A DNA stretch of 64,000 nt from Platycnemis pennipes (Eukaryota; Arthropoda; Insecta; Odonata; Platycnemididae), in the NCBI GenBank assembly GCA_933228895.1, contig OW121853.1:120424133-120488132 (forward strand). Reading direction: 5' to 3'. Shown here one piece after another: positions 12,268 to 24,273 of this stretch. The position numbers were made by a program, and so were the translations under genes. Below the pieces are notes generated by a model. The model ran no database searches. It saw only the letters and a list, made by a program, of their open reading frames with translations, and was not told the origin of the DNA. Position 1 is the first letter of the stretch, and the number at the start of each line of letters is the position of its first letter.

Positions 12268-12695
12268 ACTACTTACATCTACATCTACACGATACCCTGC
12301 AAGCCACCGCGAGGGTGTGTGGCAGGGGGTGAAGATCACCAAGCATCAACTATTGACATGCAAACAAGCAACTATAGGGTCTCATGCAACTAGATTGTTA
12401 GTGTCTATAGTATTTAAGGGATCAATACATGCATCATGCGCTACAGACTACTCAAAAATATTTCTCTTACCTATCCCTTTGCTATGCTGCCTATTCTGTT
12501 CTCTTATAGTACGGTGGAAAAATGCCATTTGGAATCTATCAGTACGACAATCTATCTCTCTAATATTGTTTATCTGATCGAATCTAGAATAATACGCTGG
12601 TTTTTTAATATGTGCCTAACATCTTCAGTAAAACTATCCGATTGAAATTTTTCTAATAGGTTTAATCTGAACTTTAACCTACGCTCTGATTATCT
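12268..12695 (-). mobile_element. CR1/L2-like retrotransposon 3' part (subfamily A)
   Basis: Best-preserved subfamily A tail: ACATCTACATCTACACGATA, then GCAAGCCACCGCGAGGGTGT, then GAAGATCACC. The remainder parallels 4764-5230 closely, including ATCTATCTCTCTAAT. Confidence 0.8.
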
Positions 12696-13735
12696 GTAGT
12701 TTAACCTAGTGGGACAGTGTTACCCCAACAAATATAGAAGACGTACGGAATAGAAAACTGGGATGTGTATCTATACCCTTTTCCAGCTTTCAACCTCCTC
12801 ATCTGAATGGTGTCCATCTGTCCCAGGAATGCAGTTGATCCCGAGGAGGAGGACCGAGAACGCCTTCTCCTCTTAGCTCCCTCTCCTCCTGGGCGCCCTG
12901 CTCTTTCTCCTTCCTCCCTGGGACCGTTTCAGTCGCGGCCGCAATAAATTTGCCCGTTCAGGAATTCCGCCAGCGATCCACTTATTCGTGCTGCCTTCTC
13001 CGTTCCCGCCTCTTCGTCGTCAGGGGCTTAAAAGTCCGAGCTGTCGCCGATAAGAATGGATGGAATGCGACCGGATTATGATTCGATGCGAAGATGCATG
13101 CAATCCCTTCTTCACGCCGAGGTAATCCCTTTGAGGAGTCGAACCCGGGACTTCGGCATCCAATGGAAAATGGACGTGGTCGAAATAACCCTGGGTATCC
13201 TGTTAAGGATGAGTGCATGCATTAGTAGATGTCTGCGGCGGCTATGTTCTCCCTTTCTCTCGGACGTGCGGGAGAAACTCATTTTTCACCCTCTAAGCTC
13301 ATTGAAAGTTACTCAAATGGCCATTTTTCTTTGCTGGCTTTTCATTTCTTCTTGGGACGTGAAAGGATGTAAAGTGCCGGTTCTCGCTGAGATTATCGTC
13401 GTAATTCAGCCGGGAAGCAATAGTCTTGGTACTCTTTTCTTTGCAAAGCAGGGAGGGAGAGCTGGTCACCAGAAAATACATTTTTGCGTTTCGCGATGGT
13501 GCTCGCGTTTCTTGTTTACTATACCTACTCGAGAGAGATCTCGATAGGATTCATGAACCTTCATGAGACTGAAGCCTTTTATGTTCTAACATGAGTAAAG
13601 GTTTAGAACATGGTAGGGGATCGAGAAAACCCTTTGCGCTATCACCCACTTCTCTTTTGTCTCCGTTACTCGAGATGTAGAAGACCTCATAACGTGTGTA
13701 AGATCTAAGTCTTCTTAGCCCCATGAAGAACGTAA
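12696..13735. other. No gene recognised; GC-rich centre
   Basis: CpG- and CT-rich at 12820-13200. A 163-codon frame at 13056-13547 has no recognisable domain, and its composition follows the local base content. Confidence 0.45.
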
Positions 13736-13990
13736 ATCTGCATATTCATTGTAACACCGTGCAAGCCACCGTAAGCATTTGTGGCAAGGGGTGAATCATC
13801 AACAGGCATGCATTCTTAATGTATTAGAGACACGCATGCAGGCATCAGAGGAAACAAGTGTACACTTACTAACATCTACATCTACATAATACACTGCAAG
13901 CCTATGTCGAATCTTGTAGCTCTCTAATTTTATAATTATGTACCTTCGATCGCTTCTGTCAATGTCCCTTACTTTACAAAAAAACACATT
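13736..13990 (-). mobile_element. CR1/L2-like tail fragments (two pieces)
   Basis: Two reverse-complemented tail boxes, near 13750 (CACCGTGCAAGCCACC) and 13873 (ACATCTACATCTACATAATA). The second is joined directly to C-terminal coding sequence without its 3' UTR, which implies internal deletion. Confidence 0.6.
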
Positions 13991-14039
13991 AAAAGTATTT
14001 TTAACTATCTATCTCTTTAATATAGTTTAATATAATTTT

Positions 14040-14225
14040 AGAGTATTCTGTAGTGCATGATGTATGTATTAACCCCTTAAATAATATAGATACTAACGAT
14101 CAAGTTGCATGAGACAATATAGTTGCTAGTTTGCATGTTAGTAGTGCATGCTTGGTGATCCTCACCCCCTGCCACACACCCTCGCGGTGGCTTGCAGGGT
14201 ATCGTGTAGATGTAGATGAATATGT
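14040..14225 (+). mobile_element. CR1/L2-like 3' end (subfamily A)
   Basis: Sense orientation, ending GCAGGGTATCGTGTAGATGTAGATG, i.e. the tail repeat at the right (split here as GCAGGGTATCG and TGTAGATGTAGATG). It faces away from the minus-strand fragments immediately before it. Confidence 0.75.
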
Positions 14226-14319
14226 AAACTAATATTGATTGGCATGCCTTTCTCCATACCCACTTTATTTCCTCCATTCCTCTCTAAATTATAGCATCAA
14301 AAGTTGACAATATCCTTTC

Positions 14320-14703
14320 TTATTCATTCCTTCCATCTCGTAGTATTCATTCAATCCCTTCCATCACAACATTAGAGAAATTGATAGCCAAACTGACAGA
14401 TTCAAAATGTCCTCTTTTCCTCGTACAATTAGGGATATGAATCACGGTAAATATATCCGGTAAGAGTGTAGTAATGGATAAAATTGGTAGCTGCATGTTG
14501 GTATAAGGACTTGAAGCTAACCCAACTAACAGCATGTTTTTGCATGTTTGCTTTGCCTTTTTTATCTTTCTTTACATAGTGAAGTTTAGAACAGTATATA
14601 AATACCAATCCTTGTTATGCATGATATGTAGTGTATGTTTGGTGAGAATTCAACCCCTGCCATACACCTGTATGGTGGCTTGCAGAGTATTATGTAGATG
14701 TAG
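14320..14703 (+). mobile_element. CR1/L2-like 3' end with coding tail (subfamily B)
   Basis: The plus strand carries the end of the RT polyprotein (read as REIDSQTDRFKMSSFPR), a stop, then the 3' UTR and GTGGCTTGCAGAGTATTATG plus tail. It is collinear with 23780-24128. Confidence 0.75.
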
Positions 14704-15246
14704 TGCTTTTCAACGTGGAAGAGCAAATAGAAAGGGCGGAGGTCTTCTCTCAATCCCTCTCTCTAGGTTTAATACTGAGAAAGCCGGCTCCCTGTCGCTT
14801 ATTTTCTAAGTGGTTGGGAGGGGCGTGCTTGCTATATAGTAGCATTTATTCATTACATCTTATTATGAGGGGCGGAGGGGCAATTTGGGATAAGGGAGGA
14901 TTACCCCCGCTGCCTAAGGAATCCATTGCTTCCTGGGAAATTTATGAAGCTTCCACCCTGAATATTGATTAGGATGTCGAGAAAACTGCATCTTTCCCCC
15001 GCGGGGATCATTTCCTGAGGAGACGCATGCATATGCATCCGATGCATCGAACTGGTTTTCTGGTCGTCCGTGCTTGGGAACGAGAGTCAGAATTCCTCGT
15101 GGAAGGCGCTTTTTCCACCCCGCTACTTCATCAGCCATCGACATCATTGTGTGCCGAAAATCGAGAAGATCAAGTTGATTGCTGAAGTGCGAAAATGAGC
15201 TTAAAACAGTCGTCAAATTAACAATGTGTTACTTCTTCACATCTTT
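14704..15246. other. No gene recognised
   Basis: Short overlapping frames only. No repeat family of the window is present. Confidence 0.45.
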
Positions 15247-15247
15247 A

Positions 15248-16147
15248 GGGGAGGGTGGGGCTGAATGGACCGTCTTTCTATTGCGGCGTACTGGAAGGGG
15301 GATTTAGGCAATTATACTTCTGAAAAACGATCTTATCTTGTAGAAAATTTTATGCTCCATATCTGCTACAAAGCCCTCAAGCCGTATGAACAGCGAAAGT
15401 ATGTTTTTATGGCCGTTTTTTGGCAAGTGCGCATCCGATCCATTTAGCCCGACGGTGGATCTAAATGAACCATAGCGTTTTTGAGCGAAATGAGTGTTTC
15501 GAGGCGGCTTTTGAAAGGATAAACAGAAAACGAAGTGAATTAAAAGTAAAAGAAACGGTTTTGCTAAAAAAGTCATTATTTATATATATATTAATTCCTC
15601 AACAGAAATATGTTCGACTTGATTTTTGCGTGCATTTTTCGCAGGGCGTCCGAGATTCTTTGGAGCTGATAGTGCACTTTTGCTGGCCTCAGCGGTTTCC
15701 TACTCAGCCAATAGATCCTCCATGACTTTATTCCCCTTGAAAGCAAAGAAAACGCCGAAATGCATGCTAAACATACGGTCCATTTAGCCCCACAGCAATT
15801 TTTGGCAGTGGGAAAGGCGCACAACAGATATCCATGAGTTGATCCCCTGAACTCCATTTTTTTCCTAAAGAGCACTACCTACTTACCCATTGTGCCAAAA
15901 TTCACAATAAAAAATTCAGAAAAACTTACAGCAATAAAAACTTTTGGAGCACTAAATATTTTGAGTGACCACACGAACACCAAAACATAAACGGTGTCGC
16001 ATTGTCACAAATGGCGCAAAATGGCTGCCGTTCCTTTGCAGTACCAAAAGCCGTATACGGTAAAAATTTGAACTTTCTAGCTCATCAAAAATGAGCGCAA
16101 ATTAAAATTGAAAAAATCAAATGCGGTCAATTAGCCCCACTCCCCTC
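15248..16147. mobile_element. DNA transposon-like element with repeated terminal motif
   Basis: The left end GGGGAGGGTGGGGCTGAATG is mirrored at the right by the reverse of GGGGAGTGGGGCTAATTGAC. Two more copies of the motif (CCATTTAGCCC) lie inside near 15441 and 15780. The 86-codon frame at 15465-15725 is unrecognised. Probably a non-autonomous TIR element of about 900 bp; superfamily not determined. Confidence 0.6.
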
Positions 16148-17029
16148 TATGTATGGAAACTTGGCCGTGGTTAACGCTCAATTTTTCCTCCTCCAGTAAT
16201 ATCAACGCATGTGCGTCATTTTGAAGAGTTCTGAAATTTTGAGGAGCCGTCAGACTCTTTATTTTTACGGAAGTTGGGAGAATGGGTGAAGATAATGGAG
16301 ATATAATGGATGTGGGAAGGGGAGGGATAATGAAATTTATGCCGGAGGATCAAAATGCCACTTTAAAAGTGACCACAGGAGACTGGGAGGAGAAGGCATA
16401 GAAAGAGAGGATATGGCAGGTTCACGGGAACAACCTCTTTCAGTAACTATGCAGCACACCATTTATATAATGTTGCATTTTCAAAATATTCTGAACAACC
16501 TATTCATGCACTATTATCATGAGCTAGAAACACGGTGTATATAAAACGAGAGAGATGATGTGATTCATTGCATGAATGCCTAGCAAAGACGTATTTTAAA
16601 GATTCCTAATAATTTAACGTAAAATGTTGATGTTATGAAACCTCTTTATTTAGTCCCACTCATTTTATTTGTATTCTATCCTCTTCCGTCTACTCCATTA
16701 AGGTATTTTAACAGCATTAGGGTCTTTAATTGGGGAATATTTGCTTTATAAGTAACTTTGGCGGTGAGGACAAATATATCGCTGTTATTGGAGGCATGCA
16801 AAGGGAATGAGGTAGGACATTCTAGATATAATACATCTTAGAGATTTAGAAGGTAAAGTGCATTGTAAAATGAATTATTGCAACGGAAAGTAATTTTCAA
16901 CCTCGACGGAATAAAATTTTAATTAGCTGACTTCTAGGGAGTTAGCAAATTCAGCATGACAATATACGGAGTATGTTACTTTACGCACCAAGTATGTTAC
17001 TAAATTGCAAAGAGGCTTGTACAGTAGAA
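16148..17029. other. No gene recognised
   Basis: AT-rich single-copy DNA without usable frames. Confidence 0.45.
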
Positions 17030-17450
17030 GGACCGACGCAAGGCAAGATCTGAAGCATTTAAATGTGTTTTTGCCGAAGAAAGACTTAGATAAAGTGAAT
17101 GGACTGAGTAGCTAACGAGAAAGGCATGAGAAAAGAAGATTACAATGAACATTAAAAATCACGGTACATTCTTATGGGGCTTATCATATGACGTGATGGT
17201 CTCACAAAGACAGACATCGGAGAGAGGGTGAGTGAAGGTAATGGCCAAGGTTGGTCGCAAATGAGCAAGAAAGCAGCAAATAATAGCTATAAAACTCATG
17301 GAGCAAGTCGTGAAGAATGCAGAAGAGAATAATTATGGTAGCATGAAGAATGAATATATTAACTTGAACAAAGTTCTATCATCCGTTGGAAGAATCGAAT
17401 GGAGAGATGTGTTGAACTAATCATGGGTTTAACGTCAACTAATCATTGGT
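17030..17450 (+). mobile_element. Decayed RTE-like retrotransposon tail
   Basis: Broken frames give EAFKCVFAEE, then a KLMEQVVKNAEENNYGSMK-type segment and GRIEWRDVLN. These resemble the region after the RT in RTE-type elements (compare 20990-21350). Several frameshifts and stops. Confidence 0.45.
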
Positions 17451-20095
17451 TGATGAGAGCTCACTTTTGATGAACACAGCCATTGTGATTTCTTTCCTTC
17501 CTCTAAGACGGAGACAGAAGTCTTAGAAGTCTCAAATACTCAGATAATGATGAGGTTAATTTGAATCTTGCCCTTCCCCTCTTCGAAGTATAATTGGAAA
17601 CTCTAGTCTCTAGGGTGCAATGTCCTCAAGTTGCCCCTAGGTGGTTCTGCCGACCAGCCGAAACGTCTGAAGCGCTCTCCGACATTGTGATTGGTTCGTG
17701 GGAGACAGAGAGAGAGAGAGGGTGGTTGGAGAGTCGCGTGCCGTCCGCGTTTAATCGCGGCCGGTAGGGCCATCCACTTCCCCCTCTTTCTTTCGTGCGC
17801 TCCGAGGAAGCTCTTCCAAGGAACGAGACGTCACTTCCGTGTGGATTCTTGGGTAATCGCCATCTCCCGCCACTTCCTCGCGCCCTCAGGCTGCTCTCGG
17901 ATGCGTGGAAGAGTGATATAAAACCGAGAAACGATTTTTTCCTTCATGACTTCTATTATAATAAAACGAAAATGACTTTCCTTCTTGAAAAAAATAGCTT
18001 TCCCCACAAGGTCGATAGCATCCCATTTTCCGTCTCTTATTTAATACCCCGATAATTTTCTACCAAGATGGCTTCAGGCTGGCGCTCTTTGGAATATGGC
18101 GATCATTCGGTCGATATAGAATTTCGAGCGAGGCCAAGATAGAGAGGCAAATCACGATGGGGCAGGTTTTTCAAACCTGGAACACCGATCCTATTTCATC
18201 AATAAGAGCAACGTGGACTAACGGTACAGTGTAAATAAATCTTCGAAACTTATACCCCAACCAAATGAGTAGCTTTCTAGATTATGGAGGCAATTTGTTC
18301 AACCTTTAGGGGTTTATCTGTTCTGCTGATAAAAAAATAGTTTAGGGTGGAGGAAATAAATTCATAATTGGACGGGAACTGGCATTCCGTCACTTGCCCC
18401 TCTGCCCTGGGCAAATAAAATGTAATTATACGTTACTATCCGCAGCTATACACTTGTGGTGAGGCATCTGGCGCCAAGTCACCTTGCAGACATTGAGTGC
18501 CGACGAGTAAGACTTGTTTTTTTCATCTTCACTCAGCGATGTTTGACATCGGCCAACCCGAGCTGCGGAGGATATTCCAAAGTAACAAACACTCGGCTGA
18601 TGCAACAAAAACTTTTCTGATGAAAACGTGTAAAGTATGCATAAGTTTACAATTTCAACTTGATGGCAGTTTGCTAATCTTTACCTGTAGCACCAGGTGA
18701 TTACGATTAGTCGTTAAAACCAATAATACCTAATAGAATGTTGTGAAATTTCGCATCAGTTGTGTTTTAGCATTCAACGTGAATTTTCATGTTGCAGAAG
18801 CCACATCGATCAGTTTTATTCCGAATGGTTACCTGACTGACTTTTTGATACTGCATCTAGGTTTTAAGTACTGCGGGGATTTTAACGCGCTTGATGAAAA
18901 CGATTCCTCATACGGCCAGTGATTTCTGGATATAGTGTTGTTCTGGAACACGTGGAACTATGTACTATGATTTTTCCCCCACTCTCTGTACACGGAATGT
19001 TGACCTTAGTCTATGGACCAATTGCCTGGTGACGCAATTGAAGATTCGTTAAGAGACCATTGCATTTATGTTATTCATGTTGTTAGGTACCACTATATTA
19101 GTGTGGTTTCCGTTTTGTTAACTTCGGCAGTTATATGAAAGGTAAGCTAAAAAAAATGAAGCATAACCATCGACTTGATTATTACGTTACTTACAACCTC
19201 CTTGTGCGGAGCAATGTATATATGTCGATCCCATTTCTGTTTAATGAGAAACCCAATCATGATACAGTTGCCTTTATTTCAGAAGTTATTTTGCGTTATG
19301 GAATGATTATCTCATCTAAATTGGAAAAAGGAAAACTCTAAGAAAACCGCCAAAGGTATAAAAACGCGCTGCATTCCCTTGCAAGAATATGGCATCTATG
19401 AAGCGACTTTTTTTGAAACTATTATTGCTAGATTCTGCTCAAGGACCGGTATGGCATACCTACGTGTATCTGTGTATGAAGGCTTGGTGGTGGAGGGAGT
19501 ATTTTAGTTCCGCTTTCTGCAGGGATGAAACATCCATCAGTGCAAGGCCTTTTTTTGCATCCACCCACGGCTTCTTAAGACCCTGGAATGAGCAGGTTCG
19601 ATCTAGGAAATGAAAACGGATCGGGGAGTATGAGAAAAAAACTCTTTCGTCCCTTAATAAGCGGGTATCCCCACCCCGGGACTTGAGTCATGACAGTGGA
19701 GACCGGAGTATTCCTCCGCAGACCGTATTTGCATTCCGGATTCCCTCCCCTCCCTCCTCCCCCCCCTCTCTCCCTCCCCTCCTTCGCTCTCCCTCCTCTC
19801 CGGGGTTCGTCATACGTGTTATTAAGTTCGTCGCGGGGAGCGCATCGTCGGGAAGCAGTGGAATCGGTGCCTCCCCTCACGCTCCGTATGTAGATCGCGC
19901 TTCTGAGGGGGTTGGGGGAGGAGGGGAGGAGGACCGCTAGCTCCGGTGGCATTCCGTGGGAAGGGGCGAGACTGGGTGTGGTTGGCTCGGACGGGCGGGT
20001 GCGGCGCGACCGGGTGACGCGGAACGAGGTGTCGAAGACCCAACGACTGCCGTCGCTCGGCCTCATCCATTATGTCCACGCGCCACAATCGAGTA
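17451..20095. other. No gene recognised; two GC-rich patches
   Basis: 17640-17930 and 19600-20090 are CpG-rich and could be regulatory or exonic. The frames overlap on both strands and I recognise no protein. The rest is AT-rich single-copy DNA. Confidence 0.45.
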
Positions 20096-20200
20096 GGTGT
20101 GGTGGCTAGAGTAATGGCCTCCAATCCAGAGAGCTCAGGTTCGAGTCCAGGGGGGTTTGTGTTTGAAACCGTCGGGATTATCTAATAGGTAACTAAGAAA
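20096..20200 (+). repeat. tRNA-like SINE head
   Basis: GTGGCTAGAGTAATGG (box A-like) and CAGGTTCGAGTCC (box B-like) are spaced as in a tRNA-derived SINE. It joins directly to the RT relic that follows. Confidence 0.5.
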
Positions 20201-20990
20201 GCTTTGGACAAGGTGTCTCAAAGTAAATTAATTTTGAAACCAAAATCTTATGGGTTAGACAGTAATATAATATCATGGATACATGATTTCCTTCATGATC
20301 GGGTACAAAGGATTGTTCTGGACAGTGTTACATCCCCGGCAATCGACCTGAAGTCACTTCAGGTGTCCCACAACGTAGTGTGATAGGCCCACTCATGTTC
20401 CTACTGTACATCAATGATATCAATAAGGTGGTCAAAAGTAAGCTTCGTCTATTTGCCGATGACGTATTAGTCTACAGGGAAATTCTATGCCCAAATGATA
20501 AAGAATATTTAAATGATGACCTACAAGCAATTGAAAAATGGTGTGATACATGGCAGTTCTAAATAAATTTAAAACAATGTGCAGTAATGAATTTTTGTAA
20601 AAAGAATTATTCTCCTACTAGCGCATACAAAATAAGTAATAATGAATTAACAAACGTGGAATCCATTAAATATCTTGGAATAAGACTGACACATGATCTT
20701 TCCCGAGGTAAATATAAACGTGAAATAATGGGTCAAGCTAATCGTAGACTGGGATTCATCAAAAGAGTATTGGGTAAATGTGACGAACATGTACTAGAAA
20801 TCAGCTACTTTTCCCTTGTTAGACCTCATTTGGAATATGCTGCCAGTGTATGAGATTCCTACGAAATCGGTCTAACTAACGAACTTGAACGTGTGCAGCG
20901 AATATAGGTAAGATTTGTAAAGGGACGGTACGATAACCTTATTAGTGTAACCAGTCTATTAAATGAATAAATGAGGCATGGACGATCACA
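20190..20990 (+). pseudogene. CR1/L2-like reverse transcriptase relic
   Basis: This is the palm/thumb part of a non-LTR reverse transcriptase, which copies element RNA into DNA at the target. In order I read a degraded K-A-L-D-K-V start and WIHDFLHDRVQRIVLDSV. After a frameshift come EVTSGVPQ-R-SVIGPLMF and LLYINDIN, the catalytic LFADDVLVY near 20450, NLKQCAVMNF-like text, NVESIKYLGIRLTHDL and SLVRPHLEYAASV. Stops near 20560, 20852 and 20910 and at least one frameshift mean it is dead. The same order is kept in the partial copies at 23165 (+), 30440 (-) and 44485 (-). The family assignment to the CR1/L2/jockey supergroup is by motif memory. Confidence 0.8.
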
Positions 20991-21360
20991 ACTGCGGAGA
21001 ATTAAGGGTGGAAGCATTCAAAATGTGGTGCTACAGAAGAATGATGAAGATTAAAGGGGTCAACTGAGTGAGTAACGAGGAAGTCCTTAGAAGAGTGGTA
21101 GAGAAGAGAAGTCTTCTGAAAACTCTTAAAAGAAGACGGAACAACTTAATCGGCCATATCTTAAGACACGATGGAGTGATGAGGACAATCGTTGAGGGAA
21201 AAGTGAACGTGGAGAACGGCAAAGGAAGGCCTCGTATGAGATGTATTGAACAAGTAATTTAGGATGTGTAAGAGAAGAAATACGTAAATATGAAGAGATT
21301 TGCTCATGGGTGAATTCAGTGGGGGGCTGCGTCAAACCAATCTTAGCATTGCTGACAAAT
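20991..21360 (+). mobile_element. RTE-like retrotransposon C-terminal relic
   Basis: It reads VEAFKMWCYRRMMKIKGVN, SNEEVLRRVVEKRSLLKTLK, NLIGHILRHDGVM and EGKVNVENGKGRPRMR, then IEQ and a (GAT)n-like end at 21358. This is the well-conserved tail of RTE-type elements found across arthropod genomes. Two in-frame stops. Confidence 0.75.
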
Positions 21361-22059
21361 GATGATAATGGTAATGTTGAGTATTAGATAAATACATATA
21401 TTCCAGATATAGAATAAAATAGAATAGAATTACTTTTATTTAGAACCTGGGATTCCATGTCACCTAGGTTCAGGTGGATACATAACACATTATGAATTTA
21501 ATTGCAAAAATACAAGTACATACATAAATAATGGCCTCCAAGGGCATCTAAACAAATATTAAAAACAAAAATGAACCAAAAACACATCAAACGACAATAT
21601 TTCAGTTGAAAACAGGTGTAAACGTTAACAACTACATTAAGTGAAACGTTTCATTTCTCAAATCGAATAATAAAAAGTAAAATACATGTTTCACAAAATA
21701 AAACTCGGCTCGATGACAGATCATTATTTAAATTGGAAAAATCAGATATATAGACTATTAGATATATAATATCTAATACTCATCATCATCATGGAATATA
21801 TTATCTTGGTCTTTAAGGATAGTTAAAATGAAAATAGTTAGAATAGCAATAGTCTGCAAAGTAAAATGCTCGTGTGCAAACGAGAATTTCACTGTGTAGA
21901 AAGTAAGAGCTTTCAGTCTTTCCTCGTCTGGTGCCAATGTGAAGTTAGAAATTGTGGTAATTATGAATATGCTTTGTTTCCTCTCCATCATCGCTAAAAA
22001 TTAATCATAACTTTGATTTGATGCATCGCTATAATACTATTATCCATTGTTTAACCCTT
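21361..22059. other. No gene recognised
   Basis: AT-rich. A weak dispersed GAATAGAAT motif lies at 21412-21430. Nothing else seen. Confidence 0.45.
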
Positions 22060-22275
22060 TTGCAATGACACACTACGTGCTCCTTATATCTCTTTCAAAA
22101 ACTTTAAATGACATTCTTCCCATTCATTTTTTTCCGAACGTTTTTTTCTGCATCAGACCATCGTCAAAATGTGGCCGATTACGTTGTCCCATCTTCTATT
22201 TGAAGTTTCAATCGTCAGTCTTTTCTACTTATGTTCTCACTATTCCTTTTCTTATCACTCAGTTTCACATTAAAT
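22060..22275 (-). mobile_element. RTE-like tail relic
   Basis: It aligns by eye with 7985-8140 (for example AATGTGGCCGATTACGTTGT against the block at 8020). Minus-sense and more decayed. Confidence 0.55.
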
Positions 22276-23164
22276 GATCACCATTCTTCTGTCACGGCAC
22301 ATGTCGAATATTTAGTCTCGACTTTTCCGGAGCTGCCACCATACATGCAATTCTTCGATTAATTTCTAGGTAAGTACCAACAGTAAGCGGTAAAATCAGT
22401 ATCGCTGCTAAGAATAGAACCGCGCTTACACGACCCTCAATAACACGACAACCTCAATTACAAGTGCAATTTTCAAATCCCCTTGATATTGCCATAACAC
22501 ATAATGTTAAATTAACCTCTATAACGCGACTATTACTATCCAAACAACCTCAATAACACGGATTTTTTTCCAATTCACAACGTAACTCAGAACCTCTATA
22601 ACAAGTCGTGAGAAGTCAACCTCGATACGCGTGGTGTGACCCTATGCATGAATGGGTCAACCTTTAAGGCTGTTGGATACCACTGCCAAAAACGCTTCTG
22701 CAGACGTCTACGCCTCTTGACTTGAAGACTCTGCTTCGCTACTTAAAAGTTTTCTGCGCAAACTTCGAGATTAAGGATTGATGTAGTAAATAATTTTAGT
22801 AATTTTTCACTCGTTTCTTTTCTCATAATTCTATTAACCTCAGAAAAACGCAAATTTTGACGAAAGCTGCTAAAATCATGGGTTTTTTGACCCATTCTAA
22901 CTTGTTGATCTTTATTTTAAGAACAGATTTGTTTTTATTTAGAAACTTTCAATGTATTTTTGTTGCCGTTTCCATCTTATCGTTTCAACTATGACAAAGT
23001 ACTGTAATTTTATCACTATATCATAATGCTAAAATGAAATTGTGTTTTTGTTTAAACTTGAATTTTATTTACTAACCTATTGCAAACTTTGTTACAGCAT
23101 ATAACAATACTATAAATGATACTTTAAAACCAAACATGTTAGCAAGGGTCACTCTAAAATTCAC

Positions 23165-24128
23165 TCGTTATGAAGGGTAAACACATTCGTGAAATAATGG
23201 GTCAAGCGAATCGTAAACTGGGATTCGTCAAAAGAGTACTGGGTAAATGTGACGATCATGTACGAGAAATCAGCTACTTGTCCCTTCAAATTCTGAAGAT
23301 TCAGGCGATATGGAGTGGAAGCGAAACATGATAACACAGAAAGAAAAACACGAGCCAAATCCACAAAAATAAACTTTACGACCCGGGTTTCACTGTATTA
23401 CAGCATCGGATGCTGTAATACAGTGAAACTCGGGTCGTATTAAAGTTTATTTTTGTGGATTTGGCTCGTGTTTTTCTTTCTGTGTTACTTGTCCCTTGTT
23501 AGACCTCATTTGGAATATGCTGCCAGTGTATGGGATCCCTACGAAATCGGTCTAAATAACGAACTTAAACGTGTGCAGCGAAGATCGGAAAGATTAGTAA
23601 AGGGAATACGATAATCATACTAGCGTAACCAGTCTATTAAATGTATTAAAATGGAAATCAATGTCAGATCGTAGGCTGAAATTTAGACTTAATCTCCAAA
23701 ATAAATTCCGAGATAATATTTTCAGTGATGACGTTAAAAATATTTTGCGAACCCCAACTTACAACGGTAGGGTGGACCATGATTACAAAATTAGAGAAAT
23801 TGATTGCCGAACTAACAGATTCAAAATGTCCTTTTTTCCTCGTACAATTTGGCATATGAGTAGCGGTAAATATGTCCAATACGAGTGAATCAATTCATAG
23901 CTTAGATAGTTGCATGTTGGGTTAAGGACTTGAAGGTAACCCAACTAACAGCATGTTTTTGCATGATTAGTTTGCTATTTTTATTTTTTTAAATTGTGAA
24001 GTTTAGGCTAGTATATTAATATTAATCCTATTTTATGCATGATATGTAGTGCACGTTTGGTGAGAATTCACCCCCTGCCACACACCTTTATGGTGGCTTG
24101 CAGGGTATTATGTAAATGTAGATGTAGA
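23165..24128 (+). mobile_element. CR1/L2-like copy, RT C-terminus to tail, interrupted
   Basis: Coding text starts around HIREIMGQANRKLGFVKRVL, breaks at a 199-bp insertion (23287-23485) and resumes with SLVRPHLEYAASV and WDPYEIG. Then come RLKFRLNLQNKF and the terminal REIDCRTNRFKMSFFPRTIW. The 3' UTR follows and ends with TTGCAGGGTATTATG and the TAGATG-type tail. This is the most complete 3' half of the family in the window. Confidence 0.8.
23287..23485. mobile_element. Penelope-related foldback insertion, partial ribozyme core
   Basis: The target duplication TACTTGTCCCTT is at 23275-23286 and 23486-23497. The insert holds an almost perfect palindrome (23332-23487 including the TSD edge) with a 3-nt loop at 23407-23409. 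Each arm has GAAACYCGGGUCG, the ribozyme 3' core with ACCCGGGU as helix III, but the CUGANGA half is lost near the loop. A second core-like pair (CUGAAGA and CGAAAC) lies at 23293-23327. Confidence 0.75.
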
Positions 24129-24273
24129 AGGGATTTAGTGATTCCATTAACCTCGATAACACGACTGATAGCCAAAATAACCTTGATAACACGACCCTCA
24201 ACAAAAAGAGCACCTCGATGACAAGACTGTTTCCCTAATCCGCTTGAGACACTTCTTATCGAGGTTCTGCTGA

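Larger units (their letters stand above)
22425..24273. mobile_element. Pogo/Tigger-like arms split by a retrotransposon
   Basis: Both arms are built of a repeated motif, CCTCRATAACACGAC: about six degenerate copies at 22430-22630 and three at 24150-24225. The right edge reads CTTATCGAGGTTCTGCTG, like the terminal inverted repeat of pogo/Tigger elements. I do not see a clean left TIR. The CR1-like copy at 23165-24128 sits between the arms. Confidence 0.45.

Noticed and set aside
13056..13547. 163-codon open frame
   Set aside because: No domain recognised, no splice or homology support, composition follows the local GC-rich patch.
21781..21800. Short tandem repeats as CRISPR
   Set aside because: No regularly spaced repeat-spacer pattern anywhere; the DNA is eukaryotic.
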